Translations under genes and position numbers: made by a program
The notes under the pieces: generated by a model
What the model saw: only the letters and a program-made list of their open reading frames with translations
Database searches by the model: none
Told to the model about the DNA's origin: nothing
Part shown: positions 1 through 5,684 of the stretch, piece by piece
Position numbering within the stretch: the stretch's first letter is position 1
How the letters are laid out: every line of letters starts with the position of its first letter
Origin: an uncultured Oscillibacter sp.
Lineage (GTDB): Bacteria; Bacillota; Clostridia; Oscillospirales; Oscillospiraceae
Length of the DNA stretch: 8,671 nucleotides
Direction of reading: 5' to 3'
Assembly: GCF_910579365.1 (NCBI RefSeq)
Contig: NZ_CAJTUX010000086.1
Coordinates: 1-8,671, forward strand

Positions 1-40
1 ACCAGGCTGAAGCGGCGGCAACGAAGCCGCGGCATAATAG
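1..40. other. 3' edge of an unseen upstream unit
   Basis: No gene can be supported here because the left side is outside the window. One plus-strand frame has a TGA at 8-10 and another has a TAA at 55-57 inside the next hairpin. Either could end a plus-strand gene whose transcript stops at the terminator that follows. A small GC hairpin, GCGGC/GCCGC with loop AACGAA, lies at 15-30 and is unassigned. Confidence 0.3.
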
Positions 41-75
41 AAGGACCGAAGAGCTAAGCTCTTCGGTCCTTTTTT
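41..75 (+). terminator. Intrinsic terminator between convergent genes
   Basis: A near-perfect 14-bp stem (41-54 with 58-71) is followed by a run of six T at 70-75. The T-run is on the plus strand, so the best reading is a terminator for a plus-strand gene left of the window. It starts directly beyond the uvrC stop codon. On the minus strand the hairpin could also help end the uvrC transcript, but the following minus sequence, CTTCTATTATG, is a poor U-tract. Confidence 0.85.
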
Positions 76-1918
76 ATGGCTCTCCGGCGCCCTCCGTTTC
101 TGGGTGGAAGTGCCGCCACACCGCCTCGGCGGCGGCTTTTGGCACCACCGCCGCCAGGGTCTCCGCGTCCGCCTCCCGGATGGCCTTGATGGTCCCGAAC
201 CGCTTCCGCAGCTCCTCCTTCCGCTTGGGACCCACGCCGGGGATGCCGTCCAGAGCGGAGCGCATGGCGCTCTTCCCGTGGCTCTCGTGGTGGTAGGTGA
301 TGGCGAAGCGGTGGGTCTCCTCCTGAATCTGCCCGATGAGGGAGAACACCGCCTGGTTCCCCACGATGCCGATCTCCCGGCCCTCCGGCGTCACCAGGGC
401 CCGCGTCCGGTGCCGGTCGTCCTTCACCATGCCGAAGATGGGGACGGTTACGCCAAACTCCTCCGCCACGGCCAGGGCCGTTTGGGCGTGGGTGACGCCG
501 CCGTCGATCAAAAACACGTCCGGCAGGGGCAGGAACTTCTCGTCCCCGTCCGCCGCCCGCTGGAGCCGCCGCCGGATCACCTCCCGCATGGAGGCGTAGT
601 CGTCGGGCTTTCCCTCCAAGTCCTTGATGCGGAACCGGCGGTAGGCGCTTTTCAGCGGCCTTGTGCCGCTGTAGACCACCATGGAGGCCACGATGTCGCT
701 GCCCCCGGTGTTGGAGATGTCGAAGGACTCCAGCCGCCTGGGCGGGGCGGGGAGGTCCAGCATCTTCGTCAAAAGCTCCAGAGTGTGGGCCACCCGCTCC
801 TCAGCGGTGGTGGCCCGCTCCGCCTCCTCGGCGGCGTTCCGCTGGGCCATGGCCCGCAGGTCCGCCTTCTCCCCCCGCCGGGGGACGTGGACCCAGACCT
901 TGTGGCCCGCCCGCTTGGTCAGCGCCTCGGAGAGGCTTTCGCAGTACCCCTCCGTCTCAAAGGGCAGCAGAATCTCGTGGGGCAGGATGGCCCGTGGCAG
1001 GTAGTACTGGGCCGTCAGGGCGGAGAGCATCTCCTCCTCCCCCTCCTCCATGGGGGCGGTGAACAGCTCCGTCTCCCGGCCCGCCAGGTTCCCCTCCTCC
1101 ATGTGCAAAACGGCGTAGCAGCACTTCCCCGCTCCCCGGTACAGCCCCCAGATGTCCGTGTCCGCGCAGAGGCCCGCGATGACCGTCTGCTTCTTGCTCA
1201 GGGCGCTGATGGCGTTGATCCGGTCCCGGAGGGCCGCCGCCTGCTCGAACCGCAGCGCCTCCGCCTCCGCCTCCATCTCCCCGGTCATCTCCCGGAGGAG
1301 GTCCTTGGCCTTGCCCTCCAGCATCTGGCAGGCCTGGCGAATCCGGCGGTTATACTCCTCCGCCGTCATCTCCGGGCGGCAGAACCCGTCGCACCGGCCC
1401 ATGTGGAAATTCAGGCAGGGCCGCTCCGCGCCGATGTCCCGGGGGAACTTCCGGTTGCAGGTGGGCAGCCGCAGGGCGGCGCACACCGCGTCCAGGGCCT
1501 GCCGGGTCTCAAACCGGCCGCCGAAGGGGCCGAAGTACTTCGCCCCGTCGTCCGCCCATTTGTGGATCATGGAGAAGCGGGGATAGTCCTCCTTGGAGAG
1601 ACGGACGAAGGGATAGCCCTTGTCGTCCTTGAGGAGGATGTTGTACCGGGGCATGTGCCGCTTGATGAGGGAGTTTTCCAGCACCAGGGCCTCAAACTCG
1701 CTGGTGACAAAGATGGTGTCAAAATGGTCGATCTGCGAGACCATCTGCCGGGTCTTCGCCGTGTGGGAAGCGCTGTCCTGAAAATACTGGCTGACGCGGT
1801 TCTTCAGCTTTTTCGCCTTGCCCACGTAAATGACCTTGCCCGTCCGGTCCATCATCAGATAGACCCCGGGGGCAAGGGGCAGGTCGTTGGCCTTCTCCTT
1901 CAGCTCGTCCTTGGTCAT
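74..1918 (-). CDS. uvrC: UvrABC excinuclease subunit UvrC
   Basis: This is the dual nuclease of nucleotide excision repair. It is recruited by UvrB and cuts 3' and then 5' of a lesion. The 614-aa length is normal for the family. The domains are: N-terminal GIY-YIG (about 14-93; GVY 18-20, YVGKA 31-35, R41, catalytic E81); a Cys cluster C154, C168, C176, C180, matching the four conserved cysteines reported to bind an iron-sulphur cluster in UvrC; a UVR motif that docks UvrB (about 202-237); an RNase H-like nuclease with D400 (SFDISN), D472 (LIDGG) and H536 (HRFA); and a C-terminal helix-hairpin-helix (about 556-593, GIPGVGPKR). The start is fixed by AAAAGGAGG at 1925-1933, 6 nt upstream of ATG. 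A longer in-frame extension to 2053 would cross the HPr terminator and is not family-like. No clear promoter is seen in the 147 bp behind HPr, so read-through from HPr is possible. Confidence 0.97.
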   Translation of the reverse strand: MTKDELKEKANDLPLAPGVYLMMDRTGKVIYVGKAKKLKNRVSQYFQDSASHTAKTRQMVSQIDHFDTIFVTSEFEALVLENSLIKRHMPRYNILLKDDKGYPFVRLSKEDYPRFSMIHKWADDGAKYFGPFGGRFETRQALDAVCAALRLPTCNRKFPRDIGAERPCLNFHMGRCDGFCRPEMTAEEYNRRIRQACQMLEGKAKDLLREMTGEMEAEAEALRFEQAAALRDRINAISALSKKQTVIAGLCADTDIWGLYRGAGKCCYAVLHMEEGNLAGRETELFTAPMEEGEEEMLSALTAQYYLPRAILPHEILLPFETEGYCESLSEALTKRAGHKVWVHVPRRGEKADLRAMAQRNAAEEAERATTAEERVAHTLELLTKMLDLPAPPRRLESFDISNTGGSDIVASMVVYSGTRPLKSAYRRFRIKDLEGKPDDYASMREVIRRRLQRAADGDEKFLPLPDVFLIDGGVTHAQTALAVAEEFGVTVPIFGMVKDDRHRTRALVTPEGREIGIVGNQAVFSLIGQIQEETHRFAITYHHESHGKSAMRSALDGIPGVGPKRKEELRKRFGTIKAIREADAETLAAVVPKAAAEAVWRHFHPETEGAGEP

Positions 1919-2020
1919 GCTCCGCCTCCTTTTCCGGGTGAATGGGGGCTCCGCGGTCCAGGGCCTGCGCGCCCGGGGCGAACCCGCTCCGGGCGCCGCT
2001 TCTCCCCTGGCTTCGCGGCG

Positions 2021-2057
2021 AAAAAAAGACCACCCCGCGCTGACGGGCAGCACGGGG
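2021..2057 (-). terminator. Intrinsic terminator of the HPr gene
   Basis: On the minus strand, 8 nt after the HPr stop, a 10-bp stem (2057-2048 with 2042-2033, loop 2047-2043) is followed by TGGTC and then seven T (A-run 2021-2027 on the plus strand). The pair 2052/2038 is a G-U wobble in minus-strand RNA but an A-C mismatch in plus-strand RNA, which supports a minus-strand function. It separates HPr from uvrC, perhaps incompletely. Confidence 0.75.
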
Positions 2058-2065
2058 ACGGCGCA

Positions 2066-2329
2066 TTACTCTCCGAAGTTGTCTTTCACCAGGTCCACCA
2101 GGGCGGTGACCGCTTCTTTCTCGTCGCTTCCGTCGGCGATCAGCGTAATGGGGGTGCCCTTCACAATGCCCAGGGACAGCACGCCCAACAGGCTCTTCGC
2201 ATTGACGCGGCGGTCCTCCTTCTCGACCCAGATGCCGCTTTTGAACTCGTTGGCCTTCTGGATGAAGAATGTGGCGGGGCGGGCGTGCAAACCAACTTCG
2301 TTGTTGACAGTGACTTCCTGCGTATACAT
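2066..2329 (-). CDS. ptsH: HPr family phosphocarrier protein
   Basis: HPr is the small cytoplasmic phosphocarrier of the PEP-dependent sugar phosphotransferase system. It takes phosphate from enzyme I on His15 and passes it to EIIA domains. At 87 aa it has the normal length. H15 lies in GLHARPA. S46 lies in AKSLLGVLSLG and is the site that HPr kinase phosphorylates in Gram-positive carbon catabolite repression. Having H15 argues against Crh, which lacks it. The ATG follows AAAGGAGA by 8 nt. The gene stands alone: ptsI is not adjacent, and the gene has its own promoter (2397-2425) and its own terminator (2021-2057). With no EII or enzyme I gene in view, the role in sugar transport versus regulation cannot be decided from this window. 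Confidence 0.95.
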   Translation of the reverse strand: MYTQEVTVNNEVGLHARPATFFIQKANEFKSGIWVEKEDRRVNAKSLLGVLSLGIVKGTPITLIADGSDEKEAVTALVDLVKDNFGE

Positions 2330-2396
2330 GTTGCAGCTCTCCTTTTCTGTATCGAATCGAAATCAAACGTTTTTGCCCACGAGTCATTACTTTACC

Positions 2397-2425
2397 ATCA
2401 TAACCGCTTTTTCGTCTCCAGTCAA
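2397..2425 (-). promoter_or_regulatory. Sigma-A promoter of the HPr gene
   Basis: On the minus strand, TTGACT (2425-2420) and TATGAT (2402-2397) are separated by exactly 17 nt. A/T tracts upstream (about 2430-2460) resemble an UP element. Transcription would start near 2390 and leave a leader of about 60 nt before ATG 2329. Confidence 0.85.
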
Positions 2426-2612
2426 TGGATAATTGCACAAACATTTCGAAAATTTTTCCCTGGCAGTAAAGTTCTTTTTGTTAGTTTACACCAGTTTTCC
2501 TATAAAATATACGTCATTTTGCTGAATTTTTTGCGTCCTCAGAGATAAAATTCTTTTGCATGCCGTTTTTGGGGGAAAGCGCCCCCGTTTGTCCGCCTCC
2601 GCCGGACACGAT
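2426..2612. other. AT-rich intergenic region, HPr to rubrerythrin
   Basis: This stretch is far richer in A/T than the genes on either side and has no gene I can support. It holds a weak plus-strand promoter-like pair, TTTACA (2485-2490), 17 nt, TATACG (2508-2513), pointing against rubrerythrin. Two small inverted repeats lie near the rubrerythrin 3' end: GGGGG/CCCCC at about 2571-2586 and GTCCG/CGGAC at about 2591-2607. Neither is followed by a good U-tract on the minus strand, so no rubrerythrin terminator is called. Confidence 0.5.
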
Positions 2613-3146
2613 TTAATAATTTTCCGCCTTGATCTGGAAAAATCCCTGGGGCCGCCCGCAGACCGGGCAGGCGGCGGGGGCGCGCTTTCCCCACTCCAGG
2701 TGTCCGCAGTTCCGGCAGTACCAGAGGACGGGGGCGTCTTTGCGGAATACCTGGTCCCGCCGGAGATTGTCCAGCAGCTTCAAAAACCGGACCTCGTGGG
2801 CCCGCTCCGCCTGGGCCACCCCCTCAAACCGGGCCGCCAGCTCAGGGAAGCCCTCCGCCCGGGCGGTGCGGGCCATATCCGTGTACACATGGGTCCACAG
2901 GGCGTTTTCGTCCACGGCGGAGGCGGCCAGGTTCTCCGCCGTGGACCCCAGCCCCTTCAGCGCCCGGAGCCACATGCGGGCGTGGGCCAGCTCGTTTTGG
3001 GCCGTCTCCTCAAACAGGGCGGCCATTTGCAGGCAGCCCTCCTCCCGGGCCGCCTCGGCAAAGAGGTCGTATTTGCTCCGGGACTGCGCCTCCCCCACGA
3101 AAGCCCGCCGCAGATTGGCCTCCGTCTCGCTTCCCTTAAAATCCAT
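2613..3146 (-). CDS. Rubrerythrin (ferritin-like diiron plus rubredoxin)
   Basis: Rubrerythrins are cytoplasmic peroxidases that reduce hydrogen peroxide in anaerobes, passing electrons from a rubredoxin centre to a diiron site. The 177-aa protein has a four-helix ferritin-like domain (about 1-130) and a C-terminal rubredoxin domain with C144-x2-C147 and C160-x2-C163. By eye the diiron ligands are E19, E52 with H55 (ExxH), E80, and E114 with H117 (ExxH). The usual second glutamate of the E-x-x-E pair in helix 3 reads E80-N-A-L83, so one canonical ligand appears replaced by leucine (codon at 2898-2900). AAAGGAG at 3156-3162 lies 9 nt upstream of the ATG. It is transcribed alone, divergently from the lipoprotein gene. 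The family is secure; full peroxidase activity is not. Confidence 0.93.
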   Translation of the reverse strand: MDFKGSETEANLRRAFVGEAQSRSKYDLFAEAAREEGCLQMAALFEETAQNELAHARMWLRALKGLGSTAENLAASAVDENALWTHVYTDMARTARAEGFPELAARFEGVAQAERAHEVRFLKLLDNLRRDQVFRKDAPVLWYCRNCGHLEWGKRAPAACPVCGRPQGFFQIKAENY

Positions 3147-3191
3147 GGGCCAGCACTCCTTTCCGGCGCGCTTCCTTCAGCGGACGCCTAC

Positions 3192-3221
3192 AGTATGCTT
3201 ATGGTCCCGGTCCCCGCTTCA
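3192..3221 (-). promoter_or_regulatory. Possible weak promoter of rubrerythrin
   Basis: On the minus strand, CATACT (3197-3192) is preceded by TGAAGC (3221-3216) with an 18-nt spacer. It is a poor sigma-A match. The -10 resembles the sigma-G/F type CATACTA, but the -35 is only partial. It is the best candidate seen upstream of the gene and is tentative. Confidence 0.2.
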
Positions 3222-3227
3222 TGTCTC

Positions 3228-3246
3228 CGCCTTTCAAAAAAAGGCG
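3228..3246. repeat. Short inverted repeat between divergent genes
   Basis: CGCCTTT (3228-3234) and AAAGGCG (3240-3246) form a perfect 7-bp inverted repeat with a 5-nt loop. No U-tract follows on either strand, so it is not a terminator. It lies upstream of rubrerythrin and could be an operator or chance. Confidence 0.35.
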
Positions 3247-3315
3247 CTCATCCCTGAAAGTCCCAGGGTTTGCCCCGGAGGAGCGGGGGACACTAGCACT
3301 CGGGTATCGTGAAAC

Positions 3316-3340
3316 CGCGGGACGGGTTTTCCCGCCCGCG
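3316..3340 (+). repeat. GC-rich hairpin 1 upstream of lipoprotein gene
   Basis: CGCGGG-(A)-CGGG (3316-3326), a TTTT loop and CCCGCCCGCG (3331-3340) form a 10-bp stem with one bulged A. It lies about 100 nt upstream of the lipoprotein start, probably in its leader, although no promoter was identified. Confidence 0.55.
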
Positions 3341-3392
3341 CCGCCAAAGCAGCTCAAGACCTCTGCGTCCTGCGCTTCTTTGACGGAACTGC

Positions 3393-3412
3393 GGGGCCCC
3401 TGCCGGGGCCCC
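3393..3412 (+). repeat. GC-rich hairpin 2 just upstream of the lipoprotein RBS
   Basis: GGGGCCCC (3393-3400), loop TGCC and GGGGCCCC (3405-3412) form an 8-bp all-GC stem, followed by TTT and, 11 nt after the stem, the Shine-Dalgarno sequence at 3424-3431. It could be a weak attenuator, an RNA-stabilising 5' hairpin, or the end of an upstream transcript. The three-T tract is short for an efficient terminator. Confidence 0.55.
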
Positions 3413-3439
3413 TTTGAGAATCGTAAGGAGGCGCATCTC

Positions 3440-3775
3440 ATGAAAAACACGCTGATGTTCCTGCTGGCGTCCCTGCTGCTGGTCTTCACCCTCACCGCCT
3501 GCGGCGGCGGGGCCCAAAACAGCGCCGGGAACCAGACCGGAAGCGCCGTTACCGGCAGCGACACCGCCGGAACCAACAACGGCGGATATGACAACGGCGC
3601 CAACACCAATGGAACCGCCAACAACGGCGCCAACACCAACGGCAATTCCAGCGGCAGCGGCGTCACGCCGGAGGGCAGTCTGATGGACGACGCCCGGGAC
3701 GCCGCAGACGACGCCGGAAGGGCCGTCCGGAATACGGTGGACGACGCCGGGCGGGCCTTGGACCGCGCGTTCTAA
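3440..3775 (+). CDS. Small repeat-containing lipoprotein, function unknown
   Basis: The predicted product has 111 aa. It has a short N-region (MKN), a hydrophobic stretch and a lipobox LTAC with C21 as the lipidated residue, so it should be anchored to the outer face of the cytoplasmic membrane after signal peptidase II cleavage. Residues 22-75 form a low-complexity linker rich in Gly, Asn, Thr and Ser, with the repeat NGANTNG twice (52-58 and 62-68). Residues 80-111 form an acidic/basic, Ala-rich tail with DDAGRA repeated (90-95 and 101-106), likely amphipathic helix. TAAGGAGG (3424-3431), 8 nt before ATG, fixes the start. An upstream in-frame ATG at 3221 is rejected because it would bury the signal peptide. 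I recognise no enzymatic domain. Similar Ala/Asp tails occur on small Clostridia surface proteins, but no function follows from that. Confidence 0.85.
   Translation: MKNTLMFLLASLLLVFTLTACGGGAQNSAGNQTGSAVTGSDTAGTNNGGYDNGANTNGTANNGANTNGNSSGSGVTPEGSLMDDARDAADDAGRAVRNTVDDAGRALDRAF
3591..3639 (+). repeat. Direct repeat within the lipoprotein linker
   Basis: The 19-mer ACAACGGCGCCAACACCAA occurs exactly at 3591-3609 and 3621-3639, a 30-bp period in frame (10 codons). It encodes the repeated Asn/Gly/Thr linker and is a candidate site for slippage-driven length variation. Confidence 0.8.
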
Positions 3776-3785
3776 ACTCCCCGGA

Positions 3786-3818
3786 CCGCCGGAAGGACCC
3801 TGCTGGGTTCTCCGGCGG
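3786..3818 (+). terminator. Strong hairpin after lipoprotein gene, weak U-tract
   Basis: Starting 10 nt after the stop codon, CCGCCGG (3786-3792), a bulged A and AGGACCC (3794-3800) pair with GGGTTCT (3805-3811) and CCGGCGG (3812-3818) across a TGCT loop. This gives a 14-bp stem with one G-U pair. The following CTACTTATC is a poor U-tract, so termination may be partial, or the hairpin may protect the mRNA 3' end. Confidence 0.5.
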
Positions 3819-3833
3819 CTACTTATCGTGGGC

Positions 3834-3862
3834 TTCCCTTTTCCCGCCGGCTGCTGTATAAT
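3834..3862 (+). promoter_or_regulatory. Promoter of trmO
   Basis: A perfect -10, TATAAT (3857-3862), lies 17 nt after a weak -35, TTCCCT (3834-3839). The predicted start near 3869 gives a leader of about 24 nt, just enough to hold the Shine-Dalgarno sequence at 3876-3884. Confidence 0.65.
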
Positions 3863-3892
3863 GGCGGAAACGAACAGGAGGAGGTTCCCGCC

Positions 3893-4588
3893 ATGTCTCA
3901 GACATTTGCCATGAGCGCCATCGCCCACATCCGCAGCGACTTTGCCGGCAAATTCGGCGTCCCCCGGCAGAGCGGGCTGGTGGAGTCCCTGGAGGCTCTG
4001 GTGGTCTTTGAACCGGAGTACCGCGACCCCGCCGCCCTGCGGGGGCTGGAGGGCTTTTCCCATCTCTGGCTCGTCTGGGTGTTTCATCAGGCGGTCCGGC
4101 AGCGCTGGTCCCCCACGGTCCGCCCGCCCCGGCTGGGGGGCAACGCCCGGCTGGGGGTCTTCGCCACCCGCTCCCCCTTCCGGCCCAACCCCATCGCCCT
4201 GTCCGCCGTGACACTGGCGGGAGTGGAGGAGACCCGGGAGTGGGGCGCGGTCCTCCGTGTCCGGGGGGCGGACCTGGTGGACGGCACGCCCATTCTGGAT
4301 ATCAAGCCCTATCTTCCCTACGCGGACTGCCGGCCGGAGGCGTCGGGGGGCTTCGCCTCCGCCCCCGCCGGGGAGACGCTGGCGGTGGACTTCCCGCCGG
4401 AGCTTCTGGAGCGAATCCCCCCGGAGCGGCGGGAGGCCCTGCGGTCCGTGCTGGCCCTGGACCCCCGGCCCCGGTATCAGGAGGACCCCGGCCGGGTGTA
4501 CGGCTTCGGCTTCGCCGGGCTGGAGGTGCGCTTCACCGTGGAGGGGGAGGTCCTGCGGGTGCGGGAGGTCGAAAAAACGGGCGGCTGA
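3893..4588 (+). CDS. trmO: tRNA (N6-threonylcarbamoyladenosine(37)-N6)-methyltransferase TrmO
   Basis: TrmO (TsaA/YaeB, UPF0066 family) uses S-adenosylmethionine to methylate t6A at position 37 of tRNA-Thr, giving m6t6A. The 231-aa protein fits the family length. The conserved blocks are HIRSDFAGKFGVPRQSG (12-28), EGFSHLWLVWVFH (53-65), GVFATRSPFRPNPIALS (88-104) and ADLVDGTPILDIKPYLPYAD (126-145), all in the N-terminal beta-barrel catalytic domain. The C-terminal domain contains the family motif LDPRPRYQ (189-196). AGGAGGAGG (3876-3884) lies 8 nt upstream of the ATG. The gene has its own promoter. Its last codons and stop lie inside the yitT terminator stem. A tRNA-Thr gene, a plausible substrate class, is about 2 kb downstream, but the two are not cotranscribed. 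Confidence 0.93.
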   Translation: MSQTFAMSAIAHIRSDFAGKFGVPRQSGLVESLEALVVFEPEYRDPAALRGLEGFSHLWLVWVFHQAVRQRWSPTVRPPRLGGNARLGVFATRSPFRPNPIALSAVTLAGVEETREWGAVLRVRGADLVDGTPILDIKPYLPYADCRPEASGGFASAPAGETLAVDFPPELLERIPPERREALRSVLALDPRPRYQEDPGRVYGFGFAGLEVRFTVEGEVLRVREVEKTGG

Positions 4589-4605
4589 GGTTCCTCAGCC
4601 GCCCG
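4572..4605 (-). terminator. Intrinsic terminator of yitT, inside the trmO 3' end
   Basis: A perfect 13-bp stem (4605-4593 with 4590-4578, two-base loop) is followed on the minus strand by six T (A-run 4572-4577 on the plus strand). It begins 18 nt after the yitT stop. The plus-strand side has no U-tract, so trmO gains only a hairpin around its stop codon (4586-4588). Confidence 0.9.
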
Positions 4606-4623
4606 GGCGGTTCCGCGTATGGG

Positions 4624-5508
4624 TCACTCCAGCTTGCGCACAAAGTTGCCGAAAACCCGGACCCGTTCCTGCACGGTGACGAAGGCGTGGTCGTCCCGCT
4701 CGTGCACCGCGTGGAGCAGCTCCTCGATCTCAAACTTGGAAAGGCACACCACCAGCACGTGGAGTCCCTTGCCGCTGTAGGCCCCGGTGCCCTCCCAATA
4801 GGTGACGCTGCGGCCCAGCTTCTCGATGATGAAGCGGCCCAGCTCCTTCTCGTCCTCCTTGGTGAAGATCATGGCCTGGACGCTTACGTTCTGCTGGTGC
4901 ATCCGGTCCAGCACCATGGCGGAGAAGAAGTTGTAGATCACGGAATAGATGGCCACCTCCGGCACAAAGAGAACCAGGCATGCGGCATAGAGAAACAGAT
5001 TAAAGGTCAGGGAGAACTTGCCCACCGTGAACCGGCTGCCCCGCTTGCTCAGGCACAGCCCCACAATGTCCAGCCCGCCGCCGCTGCCGCCGCAGGTCAG
5101 CACGATGCCGCTGGCCACGCCCACGATGATGCCCCCCAGCAGGCAGGAGGTGAGATAATCCTCCACAATGGGGACGGAGGGCGAGGGGAAGATGCTGTAG
5201 AAAAAGGAGAAGGACACTGTGCAGGCGATGGTCTTGAAGGTCATGGCCCGCCCCAGGGTCTTGTAGCCCAGCAGCAGAATGGGCACGTTGCTGATGAAAT
5301 AGAGAACGCCCGCGATGTCCGCCTCCAGGCCCAGGCCGTTGTGCAGCAGCGTGCGGATCAGCTGGCAAAGGCCCATCAGTCCGCCGGAGTAAAGGCCCAG
5401 CGGCACAATGAACAGGCGCAGCGCCAGGGCCACCACCCCCTCCCCCAGCATGGCGGCCAGCAGCCGCAGCCAACGGTTGTGCAGGGAATTGTACATCATA
5501 TCCTTCAT
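4624..5508 (-). CDS. YitT family membrane protein (YitT_membrane + DUF2179)
   Basis: This 294-aa polytopic membrane protein belongs to a family widespread in Bacillota, whose transport or sensing role is not established. Hydrophobic segments lie near 14-38, 62-82, 92-108, 119-139 and 169-198. The family's glycine-rich block GGSGGGLDIVG (140-150) is present and is followed by KRGSRFTVGK. The C-terminal soluble DUF2179 domain spans about 208-285 (AMIFTKEDEKELGRFI, and GTGAYSGKGLHVLVVCLSK), probably cytoplasmic. AGGAGG (5515-5520) lies 6 nt before the ATG. The frame is open upstream to 5946, but that stretch has no RBS and overlaps another gene. It has its own promoter (5594-5622) and terminator (4572-4605), so it is a single-gene unit, possibly with some read-through from the operon upstream. 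Confidence 0.92.
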   Translation of the reverse strand: MKDMMYNSLHNRWLRLLAAMLGEGVVALALRLFIVPLGLYSGGLMGLCQLIRTLLHNGLGLEADIAGVLYFISNVPILLLGYKTLGRAMTFKTIACTVSFSFFYSIFPSPSVPIVEDYLTSCLLGGIIVGVASGIVLTCGGSGGGLDIVGLCLSKRGSRFTVGKFSLTFNLFLYAACLVLFVPEVAIYSVIYNFFSAMVLDRMHQQNVSVQAMIFTKEDEKELGRFIIEKLGRSVTYWEGTGAYSGKGLHVLVVCLSKFEIEELLHAVHERDDHAFVTVQERVRVFGNFVRKLE

Positions 5509-5593
5509 GTCGTTCCTCCTGGTCCGGCGGCCTCCCCCGCGCCCCGGCGGGTCTGGGACGGCGGACCTCCCGTCTTTTCCGATACTGGCTTTG

Positions 5594-5622
5594 ATTATAG
5601 CCGCTTCCGGCACAAACCGCAA
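5594..5622 (-). promoter_or_regulatory. Promoter of yitT
   Basis: On the minus strand, TTGCGG (5622-5617), a 17-nt spacer and a perfect TATAAT (5599-5594). The predicted start is near 5587, giving a leader of about 80 nt that is GC-rich in its 3' half. Confidence 0.75.
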
Positions 5623-5684
5623 GAGAAACCAGGGGGAAATATTGCTCAATTCCCGTCTTTTTCCTTCTCTTTTCCAGCCAAAAT

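Noticed and set aside
1919..2053. 45-residue N-terminal extension of UvrC
   Set aside because: It would start inside the HPr terminator and has Arg/Pro-rich non-conserved sequence. The internal ATG has an ideal Shine-Dalgarno sequence and gives the family N-terminus.
2364..2372. AAACGTTT palindrome in the HPr leader as a CcpA cre site
   Set aside because: The flanking bases do not fit the cre consensus beyond the central CG, so it is not supported.
104..2548. 814-codon open frame on the plus strand, antisense to uvrC and HPr
   Set aside because: It mirrors the codon bias of the GC-rich genes opposite, has low-complexity Gly/Pro/Leu/Arg content, runs through the HPr terminator and promoter, and has no ribosome binding site or recognisable domain.
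3221..3439. 73-residue upstream extension of the lipoprotein
   Set aside because: It would place the signal peptide and lipobox internally. A perfect Shine-Dalgarno sequence precedes the ATG at 3440.
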